This document shows, piece by piece, positions 15,552-23,919 of a DNA stretch of 64,000 bases (the stretch's first letter is position 1; each line of letters begins with the position of its first letter). A model generated the notes under the pieces. That model saw only the letters and a program-made list of their open reading frames with translations. It did no database searches and was not told the DNA's origin. The translations under genes were made by a program, and so were the position numbers. This DNA comes from Acidimicrobiia bacterium (GTDB lineage Bacteria; Actinomycetota; Acidimicrobiia; Spongiisociales; ZC4RG35): positions 14,292 to 78,291 of the forward strand of contig PKRG01000013.1 in NCBI GenBank assembly GCA_017577575.1. The letters are read 5' to 3'.

Positions 15552-16535
15552 ATGCCTGCTGCCGACGCGAAGCTGGACCGCAAATCCAAGCGGTCTCGCC
15601 TCCAGAGCAAGCTCACCGACGAGCGCGGTCGCCTCACCACCGACCTCGTCTCCCAGTACCTGACCGCCATCGGCGAGTACGACCTGCTGACGGCGGAGCA
15701 GGAGGTCGAGCTGGCTCAACAGATCGAAGCAGGCGAGGAGGCTGCTGCGAGACTGGAACGAGGCGACTACAAGGACAAGAAGGAAGAGATCGAGCTGCGC
15801 CGCGCCGAGCGCAAAGGCCGCGAGGCCAAGGACGCCTTCCTCACCGCCAACCTCCGTCTCGTGGTCGCCAACGCCCGCCGTTACGCCAACACGTCCGGCA
15901 TCGACTTCCTCGACCTCATCCAGGAGGGCAACCTCGGCCTGATCCGGGCGGTGGAGAAGTTCGACTGGCGTAAGGGCTTCAAGTTCTCCACCTACGCCAC
16001 GTGGTGGATCCGCCAGGCCATCACCCGGGCGATCGCCGACAAGTCCCGCACCGTCCGCATCCCCGTCCATCTCCACGACACCCTGGCGGCGGTCCGCGCT
16101 GCCCAGGCGAGCCTGAAGGCCGAGTTGGGGCGCGATCCCCGTCCCGAGGAGATCGCCGAGGAAGCGGGTGTCACCGTCGACAAGGTCGAGCTGGCTCTCG
16201 GGGTGGCCGACACGGTCTCGCTGGAGCAGCCGATCGGCGAAGACGGCGCCCAGCTCGGTGATTTCATCGAGGACGAGGACGCTGCCGACCCGGTGCAGCT
16301 CACCGAGGAGATGGACGTCGCCAACTCCTTGCGGAAGTCGATCGAGCGGCTCCCCGAGCGCGAAGGCCGCATCCTCGCCCTCCGCTACGGGTTCTACGAC
16401 GGCGTGCCCCGCACGCTCGAGGAGATCGGCGACGAGTTCAACCTGACCCGGGAGCGCATCCGCCAGCTCGAGAAGCTGGCCCTGTGCAGGCTCCGCCATC
16501 CCTCGTTCGGGATCCGCGAAGCCGACCTGATCTGA
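15552..16535 (+). CDS. RNA polymerase sigma-70 factor, principal-like (group 1/2)
   Basis: A 327-residue sigma factor with regions 1.2 to 4.2 but no long region 1.1. Region 1.2 is DLVSQYLTAIGEYDLLTAEQEVELAQQIEAGEEA. Region 2 includes LRLVVANARRYANTSGIDFLDLIQEGNLGLIRAVEKFDWRKGFKFSTYATWWIRQAITRAIADKSRTVRIPVH, identical in style to SigA/RpoD -10 recognition. Region 4.2 ends TLEEIGDEFNLTRERIRQLEKLALCRLRHPS. The ATG at 15552 is chosen because GGGAGGA lies 9 nt upstream; an in-frame TTG at 15543 overlaps that site. By length it is like HrdB/SigB-class actinobacterial factors. Whether it is the housekeeping factor or a paralogue needs the rest of the genome. Confidence 0.92.
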   Translation: MPAADAKLDRKSKRSRLQSKLTDERGRLTTDLVSQYLTAIGEYDLLTAEQEVELAQQIEAGEEAAARLERGDYKDKKEEIELRRAERKGREAKDAFLTANLRLVVANARRYANTSGIDFLDLIQEGNLGLIRAVEKFDWRKGFKFSTYATWWIRQAITRAIADKSRTVRIPVHLHDTLAAVRAAQASLKAELGRDPRPEEIAEEAGVTVDKVELALGVADTVSLEQPIGEDGAQLGDFIEDEDAADPVQLTEEMDVANSLRKSIERLPEREGRILALRYGFYDGVPRTLEEIGDEFNLTRERIRQLEKLALCRLRHPSFGIREADLI

Positions 16536-16541
16536 TTTCGG

Positions 16542-18956
16542 TCAGGCCTCCGACGGCACCCAGACGAGCTTCAGCTCGGTGACCTGGATGTCGTCGCGCT
16601 CGAGGCCCACCTCGATCGGCTCGACCGCGTCCGCCTTGGCGTCCCACTCGTCGGCCAGGGCGTCGATCTCGTCGGCCAGCTCCGCCTCCAGCCGGATCAG
16701 GTCGCGCTTTTCCTCCTCCAGACGGTTCAGGGCGGAATCCAGGTCCGCCGCCTTGCGCTGGGTCTGAGAACGGCGTGACGCCGCTCGGCGCACCGCCGCC
16801 GACCGGGAACGGCCCCCGAGGATGGCGCCGAGCAGGTCGCCGGCTCCCGAGATCAGCTCCTCTTGCTTGCGGGCATCCACATCGGCGGCCAACTCGGCGA
16901 CCCGCCGGTCGGCCCGGGCGATCTGGTCTTTGGCCCGCTCGATGCGGGCTGCGTAGCGGTTCTTCAGCTTGGCGATGGCGGCGTCGGCCTCCTCCTCGAC
17001 GAGCTGGCGGCAGCGCTCCCTGAACTCCTCTTCGGTCTCGCCGGGCCGGGAGAATGCCTTCAACGCCGGGTTGTGCCAGATGGTGAGGCGCTGGGCGGCG
17101 AGCAGGTGGTCGGACAACGCCTTCTGCAGGTCCTTCCAGAACTTCGCCTCACTCGCCGGGAAGTCGGGCAAGACGAAGGGGCCGGTGCCTTCGTCGACGG
17201 GACGGAAGTCCCGGGGGTCGTGGTCGACCTGGTGGATCGCCTCCGGGCGGAGGGGGAGCGACGGGGGGTCGATCACCGCCTCGTACTCCTCGGTGTGGTC
17301 GATGCCTTTGGGGCGGTCGTCGTAGCGGAGACGGACCGTCGCCACCACCACCGGCCGCCAGCACGACGGGCTGGGGACGGCGCCCACCGTGTCGGCCCAG
17401 GGCGCCGCCGGGTCGAGGGCCGCCACCGGCACCCCCGAGGCGACCGGAGGGGCCACCGGCACCGTGTCGGCGACGGAGTCGTCGGCGGGCGGGGGCGGTG
17501 CCGTATCCGCCGGTGTCGGCTCGGGGACGGCCTCGCCGGCTGCCGGGCCCGGCTCGGCGGCGGGAACCGCCTTCTCGGCACCCCCGGTCAGCCTGGTGAT
17601 CGCTTCCCGGTCGAGCGGGCCGGCCAGGTACGACATGGCCCAGCGCGACCCGAACACCACCGGGTCGGCCTCGCCGGTCTTCCGCATCACGAACTGGCGC
17701 TTGTCGAGGTTGGAGATGAGCGTGTCGAAGGCGGCGACGTCGGTCGACCCGCCGGCGTCGGCCAACCCTTCGACGATCCTCTTCTTGTCGTTTTCGGTCT
17801 GGAGCCGGCCGATCATCCACGTCCCGGCGTTCGACATCGCCTTGTAGTCGAGGTCCACCGGGTTCTGCGTGGACAGCACCATCCCCACCCCGTACGCCCG
17901 GGCCTGCTTGAGGATGGTGAGGATCTGCTTCTTCGCCGGCGGCTCCGCCACCGGCGGGGCGAACCCGAACACTTCGTCCATGTAGACCAGGGCGCGCAAC
18001 TTCCCGGTACCCGGCTGGCGGCGCATCCACGTCACCAGCTTGGCGAGGAGGAGCGTCACCACGAACTGCCGTTCCGCATCCGACAGGTGCGCCAAATAGA
18101 CGATCGAAGCGGGAGTCCCGTCGCCGGTGTCGAGGAGGCGGCCGATGTCGAGTGGGTCGCCTTCGAGCCAGGTGGCGAACGACGGGGAGGCGAGGAGGCC
18201 GTTGAGCTTCTTCGCCAGCTCCATCCGCGACTGCTTCGGGTAGAAGTCGTCGAGCTGGAACACCCCGAGCTTGCGCAGCGGCGGGTCGGGGACCATGCCC
18301 ACCAACTTGGCCAGGTCTAGGTGGCGGCCGGCGCGCCACTCGTTCTCGATCAGGTTGGCCAACAGGATGTGCTCGGGGCTCGAGACGGGATCGGCCTGGA
18401 TGCCCACCAGCGCGAGCAGGGAGGAGACGAACCCTTCGATCTCGTCTCGCAGCGTCTCGGCGTGCTCGTCCCACGACAGCTCCGGGGCGTCGAGGGACCC
18501 CAGGACGTTGACCGGCGTGCCTGCCGTCGACCCCGGCGTGTAGATGCGGACGTCCGAGGACTCGGCGACCTGTCGCAGGCGGTCGCTCGTGATGCCCCAG
18601 TCTTCCAGGCCCTTCTTCCATGTCTCCGCGGTTTGGGCGGCGAGGTCGTCGACCGACACGCCGGCGCGTTCTGCGTCGGCTGGGTCGATCCACGGGGCGA
18701 AGTCGGCCGGGGAGAAGTCGGGGAAGATCAGCTCGAGGTTCCCCATGTCTCCTTTGGGATCGATGACGAGACACGGGATCCCGGCGGCGAGCGCCTCCTC
18801 GAGGAGCACCATTCCGAGGCCGGTCTTTCCCGATCCGGTCATGCCCACGATCACGCCGTGGGTGACGAGGTCGTCGCTTTCGTAGAACAGGGGGTCGCCG
18901 CGGCCGTCGTCGCCGGCCACCGCGCCGATGTAGAACGTGCCGGGGGGCTGTTCCAT
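16542..18956 (-). CDS. HerA/FtsK-like P-loop ATPase (DUF853/DUF87 type)
   Basis: An 804-residue ATPase. Walker A is GMTGSGKTG (residues about 38-46), after a short N-terminal region presenting FYIGAVAGDDG. Walker B and sensor regions include LVIDPKGDMGNLEL, LRALVYMDEVFGFAPP and MVLSTQNPVDLDYKAMSNAGTWMIGRLQTENDKKRI. This Q-N-P-x-D and G-R-L arrangement is typical of HerA-like ATPases. After about residue 470 comes an Ala/Pro-rich linker, then a C-terminal region with predicted coiled-coils (RYAARIERAKDQIARADRRVAELAADVDARKQEEL, SALNRLEEEKRDLIRLEAELADEIDAL). The lack of a NurA partner next door and the coiled-coil tail argue against a classical DNA end-resection role. Substrate unknown. It is convergent with the sigma gene, 6 nt between stops. 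Confidence 0.82.
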   Translation of the reverse strand: MEQPPGTFYIGAVAGDDGRGDPLFYESDDLVTHGVIVGMTGSGKTGLGMVLLEEALAAGIPCLVIDPKGDMGNLELIFPDFSPADFAPWIDPADAERAGVSVDDLAAQTAETWKKGLEDWGITSDRLRQVAESSDVRIYTPGSTAGTPVNVLGSLDAPELSWDEHAETLRDEIEGFVSSLLALVGIQADPVSSPEHILLANLIENEWRAGRHLDLAKLVGMVPDPPLRKLGVFQLDDFYPKQSRMELAKKLNGLLASPSFATWLEGDPLDIGRLLDTGDGTPASIVYLAHLSDAERQFVVTLLLAKLVTWMRRQPGTGKLRALVYMDEVFGFAPPVAEPPAKKQILTILKQARAYGVGMVLSTQNPVDLDYKAMSNAGTWMIGRLQTENDKKRIVEGLADAGGSTDVAAFDTLISNLDKRQFVMRKTGEADPVVFGSRWAMSYLAGPLDREAITRLTGGAEKAVPAAEPGPAAGEAVPEPTPADTAPPPPADDSVADTVPVAPPVASGVPVAALDPAAPWADTVGAVPSPSCWRPVVVATVRLRYDDRPKGIDHTEEYEAVIDPPSLPLRPEAIHQVDHDPRDFRPVDEGTGPFVLPDFPASEAKFWKDLQKALSDHLLAAQRLTIWHNPALKAFSRPGETEEEFRERCRQLVEEEADAAIAKLKNRYAARIERAKDQIARADRRVAELAADVDARKQEELISGAGDLLGAILGGRSRSAAVRRAASRRSQTQRKAADLDSALNRLEEEKRDLIRLEAELADEIDALADEWDAKADAVEPIEVGLERDDIQVTELKLVWVPSEA

Positions 18957-18992
18957 CCCTCTATCCCTCCTTCCGCAGCGGACGTTAACCGC

Positions 18993-20159
18993 TCAGCCGT
19001 CCAGGGGCGGGACGGTGCACCCGTCGAGGCTCGGCCCGGGGCGGTCCACCTCCCACAGGTCGGGCTCGGGCGGGGGGAGGGGGGTGTCGTCGGTGGTCAC
19101 GAACCTGACCAGCGCCCGGTACACGGCTTCGGCGTAGGCCTGGCGGACGTCGTCGCGCATGGCGAGGGCCTCTTCGGTGGGGTTGGAGATGTACAGGCCC
19201 TCCGATATCACCGCCGGGACCTCCGCCTCGGCGAGCAGCGTGTACCAGTCGTCGCCGTCGCCGTTCACCCTCGAGGTGAGCCCGTCGCCCGGCGTGCCCA
19301 TCCAGTCGGCGTCGTAGCGGCTCAAGGTGGAACGGAGCTCTTCGACGATCAGGGCGCCCAGTCGGGGCGAATCGGGGTCGGCGAGGGAAACGAACGCCTC
19401 CGAGCCCGGATGGTCCAAAGGGGCTTCCGGCATCGTGTTGTGGTGGATCGACACCAGCGCGGTGGCGTCCAACGCATTGGCAACCCGGGCGCGGAAGGTG
19501 AGGCCCAGCTGGTACTGGCCGCCGTTGGGGCCCTCGGGGGAGCGGGTGAGAACCGCCACCGCCGCCGCCGGCACGGAGTCGCCTGCTCTGACCTCACCCG
19601 TGGTCCAGTCGACGTCGTGGGGGGCTCGCAGCAGCTCCACCAGCCGGGCGGCCACGTCCAGGTTCACTTCCGCCTCGGTGAGCCCGTTGGGGCCCACGGC
19701 CCCGTAGTCGGGGACGCCGTGGCCGGGGTCGATCACGAACACGGCGTGGTCGAATCTCCCCTCCTCCCGATCCGCGGGGACGGTGCCCACCTCCACCTCG
19801 TGGGCGGCGACGATCGCCTCGTTGTTGCAGGTGTCGAACACCCGGTATCCCCCGTCGACCTCGCCGATTATCGGGAGTAGGACCCCGCCGGCGGCTGCGA
19901 CCGCGCTCGAGCCGTCGGCGGAACGGACCGACGTGCCGTCGCGGGTGATCACGTACGCCGGCCGCTCCCGGCGCTCGTCGGCCGCCATCGGGGCGGGGTC
20001 CACCGGTTCGGGAGGCGCCTCTCCGTCGGCGACCACCACCTCCGACGCGACGTCGGCGCGCGCCGTCCACGGCATGTCGCCGTTGACCAACCTCCAGGCG
20101 AGGATCCCGCCGAAAGTTCCCAGGATCAGAGAGATCGTGACGATCAGGCGCAGTCTCAC
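18993..20159 (-). CDS. N-acetylmuramoyl-L-alanine amidase (Amidase_3), membrane-anchored
   Basis: Cell-wall hydrolase that cleaves the bond between N-acetylmuramic acid and the peptide stem. The 388-residue protein begins with an N-terminal signal anchor (LRLIVTISLILGTFGGILAW). A spacer with SH3-like appearance (VITRDGTSVRSADG...GGYRVFDTCNNEAIVAAHEVE) follows. The catalytic domain has zinc ligands in VIDPGHG (His), GLTEAEVNLDVA (Glu) and SIHHNTM (His), and the catalytic Glu in VISEGLYISNPTEEALA. The GTG start at 20159 places the signal anchor at the very N-terminus. It is divergent from the ABC exporter genes and lies 36 nt downstream of the start of the HerA-like gene on the same strand. Confidence 0.88.
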   Translation of the reverse strand: MRLRLIVTISLILGTFGGILAWRLVNGDMPWTARADVASEVVVADGEAPPEPVDPAPMAADERRERPAYVITRDGTSVRSADGSSAVAAAGGVLLPIIGEVDGGYRVFDTCNNEAIVAAHEVEVGTVPADREEGRFDHAVFVIDPGHGVPDYGAVGPNGLTEAEVNLDVAARLVELLRAPHDVDWTTGEVRAGDSVPAAAVAVLTRSPEGPNGGQYQLGLTFRARVANALDATALVSIHHNTMPEAPLDHPGSEAFVSLADPDSPRLGALIVEELRSTLSRYDADWMGTPGDGLTSRVNGDGDDWYTLLAEAEVPAVISEGLYISNPTEEALAMRDDVRQAYAEAVYRALVRFVTTDDTPLPPPEPDLWEVDRPGPSLDGCTVPPLDG

Positions 20160-20276
20160 GCGGACGTCACCGTAGGTGTGGACCTGTGCGTTTGCGGCAT
20201 CGGGGTATACACCTCTGGGGCGGCCCGCGGGTTCCGCCCGATGCGTAATTCTGTCTCGGCACCCGTCGGGCACCGA

Positions 20277-20282
20277 TAGGCT
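20277..20282 (+). promoter_or_regulatory. -10 box of the ABC exporter operon
   Basis: TAGGCT ends 12 nt before the ATG at 20295. No clear Shine-Dalgarno sequence follows. Confidence 0.3.
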
Positions 20283-20294
20283 TTCGGTGTCCTC

Positions 20295-22097
20295 ATGGCC
20301 ACCCCGACCGCCCCCGTATCGGCTCGCGCCGTCGTCGGACAAGGCCTTCGTCTCGTCGGAGGTTTCGCCCGCGCGCGCCCGGCGCCGTTCGTGCTGGCGG
20401 TGCTGGGTGCGACTCTCTTCGCCGGGGCGATCATCGCCGCTTCGCAGGTGATCGGGTGGGTCACCGACACGGTCATCGTGCCGGTGCTCACCGGCGGCGA
20501 GCCGCGGGAGGGGAAGCTGCTGCCGGCGGTGCTGGCGATCCTCGGGGTGGCGGTGTGGAAGGCGGCGGCGATCGTCCTGCGCCGCAACGCCGCCGGCTAC
20601 CTCCAGTTCAAGACGCAACAGGACGTCCGCGAGAGGCTGATCGAGCACCAACTGGGCCTGTCGCTGTCGTGGTTCGGCCGCCAGTCGATGGGCGACCTCC
20701 TCGCCATCGCCGACAACGACACCCGCCAAGCCACCGGTGTGCTGGCCCCGTTCCCGTACGCCAGCGGCGTGTCCCTCCTCATCGTCGGCACGGTCGTCCT
20801 CATGTTCTTCATCGACTTCTGGGTCGGCCTGGTGGCGCTGGTGGGGATGGCCCTGGTCGTCTTCGTCGAGGTGCGGGCGGCGGTGACCGTCTACCCGGCG
20901 TGGGAGGGCATCCAGAAGCAGATGGGCAAGGTCACCGGCGTCGCCCACGAGTCGTTCGACGGGGCGCTCACCGTCAAGGCCCTGGGCCGGGAGGAGCACG
21001 AAGTCGCCCGGCTCCGCACGGAGTCGGAGGACCTGGCCCGGCGCATCGCCGAGACCAACTCGCTGTGGGAGACGTACCGGGTGATCATCACCACCCTGAT
21101 GCCGGCCATCAGCCTCGCCGTCCTGGTGGTGGGAGCCGTCCGCGTCGACGCCGGCGCCGCCTCGGCGGGCGATGTCGTCTCCGGGCTCTATCTGCTGGGC
21201 CTCCTCGCCTTCCCGGTCCAGCTCATCGCCTTCGTCCTCTTCGACATGGCGGCGTCGCTCCCCGCCCAGCGCCGGGTCCAGACGGTCCTGGAGGTGGACG
21301 AGGTGGTGGAGTACGGCACCGAGAAGGCGGCGCCCGGATCCGGGCCGGCGCCGGTCGCCGGTGACCGCGTCAGCTTCGGCTACGAGCCCGACACGGTCGT
21401 GTTGGACGACGTCGTGCTCGACATCCCCGCCGGGCGCACGGTCGCCGTGGTCGGGCCCACCGGGTCCGGCAAGTCGACGCTGACCATGCTGCTCGCCCGC
21501 CTGTGGGACCCCGGGAGCGGGCGCATCCGCATCGACGGCCGCGACCTGCGCAGCTTCGCCCGCTACGAGCTGCCCCGAGAGATCGCATTCGTCTCCCAGA
21601 ACTCGTTCCTGTTCGACGACACCGTCGCCGGCAACATCACCCTGGGTGGGGACTACCGCGAGGAGGCGATCGTGGAGGCCGCCATCATGGCCGGCGCCCA
21701 CGAGTTCATCACCGAGCTGCCCAACGGCTACGACACCCGCATCGGCGAGCGGGGCGCCGCCCTGTCGGGAGGGCAGCGCCAGCGGATCGCTCTCGCCCGG
21801 GCCCTGATCCGCCGGCCGCGGGTCTTGATCCTCGACGACGCCACCTCGGCCGTCGACCCGTCGGTGGAGGCGCAGATCCTGCGCCGTCTCAAGTCCGCCG
21901 ACCTGCCTTCGACGGTGATTCTCGTCGCCTACCGGCCTTCGTCCATCCGCCTCGCCGACGAAGTCGTGTACATCGAAGACGGACGGGTCGTCGCCCAGAG
22001 CAGCCACGAGGAGCTGATGCAGACCCAGCCCGGGTACGCCCGCCTCGTCCGGGCCTACGAGGAAGACGCCGCCGAACGCGCCAGGAGCGCCCGATGA
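20295..22097 (+). CDS. ABC exporter half-transporter, degenerate-site subunit
   Basis: A 600-residue fused membrane domain plus ATPase of the type IV exporter class, with six hydrophobic segments before residue about 330. Walker A is GPTGSGKST, the Q-loop is FVSQNSFLF, and the signature is the canonical LSGGQ. Walker B ends LILDDATSA with Asp replacing the catalytic Glu, and the H-loop reads VAYRPSS with Tyr in place of His. The subunit's own ATP site is therefore probably non-hydrolytic. These changes are typical of one partner of heterodimeric exporters. The next gene overlaps by 4 nt (ATGA) and carries the complementary changes. Substrate unknown; a lipid, peptide or drug is possible. Confidence 0.88.
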   Translation: MATPTAPVSARAVVGQGLRLVGGFARARPAPFVLAVLGATLFAGAIIAASQVIGWVTDTVIVPVLTGGEPREGKLLPAVLAILGVAVWKAAAIVLRRNAAGYLQFKTQQDVRERLIEHQLGLSLSWFGRQSMGDLLAIADNDTRQATGVLAPFPYASGVSLLIVGTVVLMFFIDFWVGLVALVGMALVVFVEVRAAVTVYPAWEGIQKQMGKVTGVAHESFDGALTVKALGREEHEVARLRTESEDLARRIAETNSLWETYRVIITTLMPAISLAVLVVGAVRVDAGAASAGDVVSGLYLLGLLAFPVQLIAFVLFDMAASLPAQRRVQTVLEVDEVVEYGTEKAAPGSGPAPVAGDRVSFGYEPDTVVLDDVVLDIPAGRTVAVVGPTGSGKSTLTMLLARLWDPGSGRIRIDGRDLRSFARYELPREIAFVSQNSFLFDDTVAGNITLGGDYREEAIVEAAIMAGAHEFITELPNGYDTRIGERGAALSGGQRQRIALARALIRRPRVLILDDATSAVDPSVEAQILRRLKSADLPSTVILVAYRPSSIRLADEVVYIEDGRVVAQSSHEELMQTQPGYARLVRAYEEDAAERARSAR

Positions 22098-23869
22098 GCG
22101 ACGCCACCTCCACACCGAGGATCTCGACTGTCGCCGGCATCCGCCGGGCACTCAAGGAGGCGCCGAGGCTCGGGCATCGCCTGTGGCTGATCGTCGTCCT
22201 CAACGGCTTCGGCACCCTCGTCCACGTGTTGGTCCCGGTGCTGATCCAACAGACCGTCGACCGGGACCTGACGGAGGCGGGCGTCGACGTCGCATCCGTG
22301 CTCGTCAAGGTGGCGGTGGCGGCGGTGGTGCTCGTCCTCGGGGCCGTGGCGAGCCGGCAGGCGATGGTGCGCCTGGCTCACCAGGCGGCACACGGGTTGT
22401 CGGACCTGCGAATCAAGGTGTTCGACAAGCTGATCCGCAGCTCGATGCTCCACGTCCAATCGGAACGGCGCGGCGCCCTGGTCTCGCGGGTCACCTCCGA
22501 CATCACCACCGTCCAGGAGTTCACCGAATGGGGCGGCGTCGTGTTCATCGTCAACAGCGCCCAGGTGCTGATCGCCATCGCCGCCATGGTGCTCTACGAG
22601 TGGCGGCTGGCGCTCCTCGTCGTCGGCGCGGTCGTGGTGTACGCCTTCGTCCTGATCTGGTTCCAGCGCATCCTGCAGCGCAACTACGACCGCGTCCGGC
22701 GGGTCGTGGCCGACTCGCTCGCCGTGATGGGCGAGGCGGTGACCGGCCTGCCGGAAGTCCGCGCCTTCGGCATCGAAGAGAAGACGATGGAGCGGGTGCG
22801 CAACGCCCTGGAGCGGCGGTCCCGGACGGAGTTCCGCACCGCCGCGTTCGGCAACGCCCTGTTCTCCACCGCCGAGGTATTCGCCGCCGGCCTCACCGCG
22901 GCCGTGGTCGTCGTGGGGATCCTGCTCGGCCCGTCCGAAGGCGTGACGGCCGGCGTCCTCATCGCCTTCCTGTTCCTCGTCAACCTGCTGATCGAGCCGG
23001 TGCAGAGCCTGGTCGAGATCCTGGACTTCGCCCAGAACGCCGGCGCCGGCCTCCGCCGCGTCGTGGGGGTGCTGGACCGCGCCGACGAGATCCGCGAGCC
23101 GGCCGACCCGGTCCCGTTGCCCTCGGGGGTGCTGGGCGTGGAGTTCGAGAACGTCCGCTTCGCCTATCCGGGCGGCCCGGACGTGCTTTCCGACGTCGAC
23201 GTGGAGATCCGGCCCGGCTCGCGGGTGGCGGTCGTGGGCGAGACGGGCTCTGGCAAGACCACCTTCGCCAAGTTGTTGGTGCGGATGCTCGACCCGGTCG
23301 AGGGCACGGTGCGCATCGGAGGCGTCGACCTCCGCCGGGTGGCGCGGGCGGATCTGCGGCGGCGGGTCGCCTTCGTGCCCCAGGAGGGGTTCCTCTTCGA
23401 GGGGACCATCGCCGACAACGTGCGCTACGGGTCGCCGCAGGCGACGGAGCGGGAGATCCGCACCGCCTTCATCGAGCTGGGCCTCGACGGCTGGTTGCAG
23501 AGCCTGCCTGCCGAGATGGCCACGGAGGTCGGGGAGCGGGGCGGCAACCTGTCGGCGGGCGAGCGCCAACTCGTCGCCCTGGTCAGGGCGTGGATCTCCG
23601 CCCCGGACCTGTTGGTCCTCGACGAGGCGACCTCCGCCGTCGACCCGGCCCTCGACGTCCAGCTGCGGCGGGCGATCGACCGGCTCACCGCCGGCCGGAC
23701 CTCGGTGACGATCGCGCACCGCCTGGCCACCGCCGAGGCGGCCGACGAGGTGCTGGTCTTCGACGCCGGCAGGCTCGTCGAACGCGGCCCCCACGCCGAG
23801 TTGGTCCAGCGAGGCGGCGTGTATGCCGCCCTGTACGCCGACTGGGTGACGGGCACCCTGGCGGGCTGA
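22094..23869 (+). CDS. ABC exporter half-transporter, catalytic-site subunit
   Basis: A 591-residue partner of the preceding half-transporter, with six membrane segments and then an ATPase domain. Walker A is GETGSGKTT, Walker B is LLVLDEATSA with the catalytic Glu present, and the H-loop is IAHRLAT with His. Its signature motif, however, is LSAGE rather than LSGGQ. In a heterodimer each site uses Walker motifs of one chain and the signature of the other. The good Walker motifs here therefore face the good LSGGQ of the first subunit, and both weak halves form the second site. The overlap of start and stop codons supports 1:1 synthesis. No substrate clue in the neighbours. Confidence 0.88.
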   Translation: MSDATSTPRISTVAGIRRALKEAPRLGHRLWLIVVLNGFGTLVHVLVPVLIQQTVDRDLTEAGVDVASVLVKVAVAAVVLVLGAVASRQAMVRLAHQAAHGLSDLRIKVFDKLIRSSMLHVQSERRGALVSRVTSDITTVQEFTEWGGVVFIVNSAQVLIAIAAMVLYEWRLALLVVGAVVVYAFVLIWFQRILQRNYDRVRRVVADSLAVMGEAVTGLPEVRAFGIEEKTMERVRNALERRSRTEFRTAAFGNALFSTAEVFAAGLTAAVVVVGILLGPSEGVTAGVLIAFLFLVNLLIEPVQSLVEILDFAQNAGAGLRRVVGVLDRADEIREPADPVPLPSGVLGVEFENVRFAYPGGPDVLSDVDVEIRPGSRVAVVGETGSGKTTFAKLLVRMLDPVEGTVRIGGVDLRRVARADLRRRVAFVPQEGFLFEGTIADNVRYGSPQATEREIRTAFIELGLDGWLQSLPAEMATEVGERGGNLSAGERQLVALVRAWISAPDLLVLDEATSAVDPALDVQLRRAIDRLTAGRTSVTIAHRLATAEAADEVLVFDAGRLVERGPHAELVQRGGVYAALYADWVTGTLAG

Positions 23870-23900
23870 GAGTCCCCGTCGGTCAAGAACCCGCCCTTCC

Positions 23901-23906
23901 TACAAT
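23901..23906 (+). promoter_or_regulatory. -10 box of kgd
   Basis: TACAAT, the closest match to TATAAT upstream of this gene, ends 13 nt before the ATG at 23920. It predicts a leader of only about 5-7 nt. Confidence 0.45.
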
Positions 23907-23919
23907 CGGGTGTATCCCG

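Noticed and set aside
16542..18956. Defence-island HerA-type system
   Set aside because: There is no partner nuclease, NurA or SIR2-type gene; both neighbours are housekeeping genes, and the protein has a coiled-coil tail.
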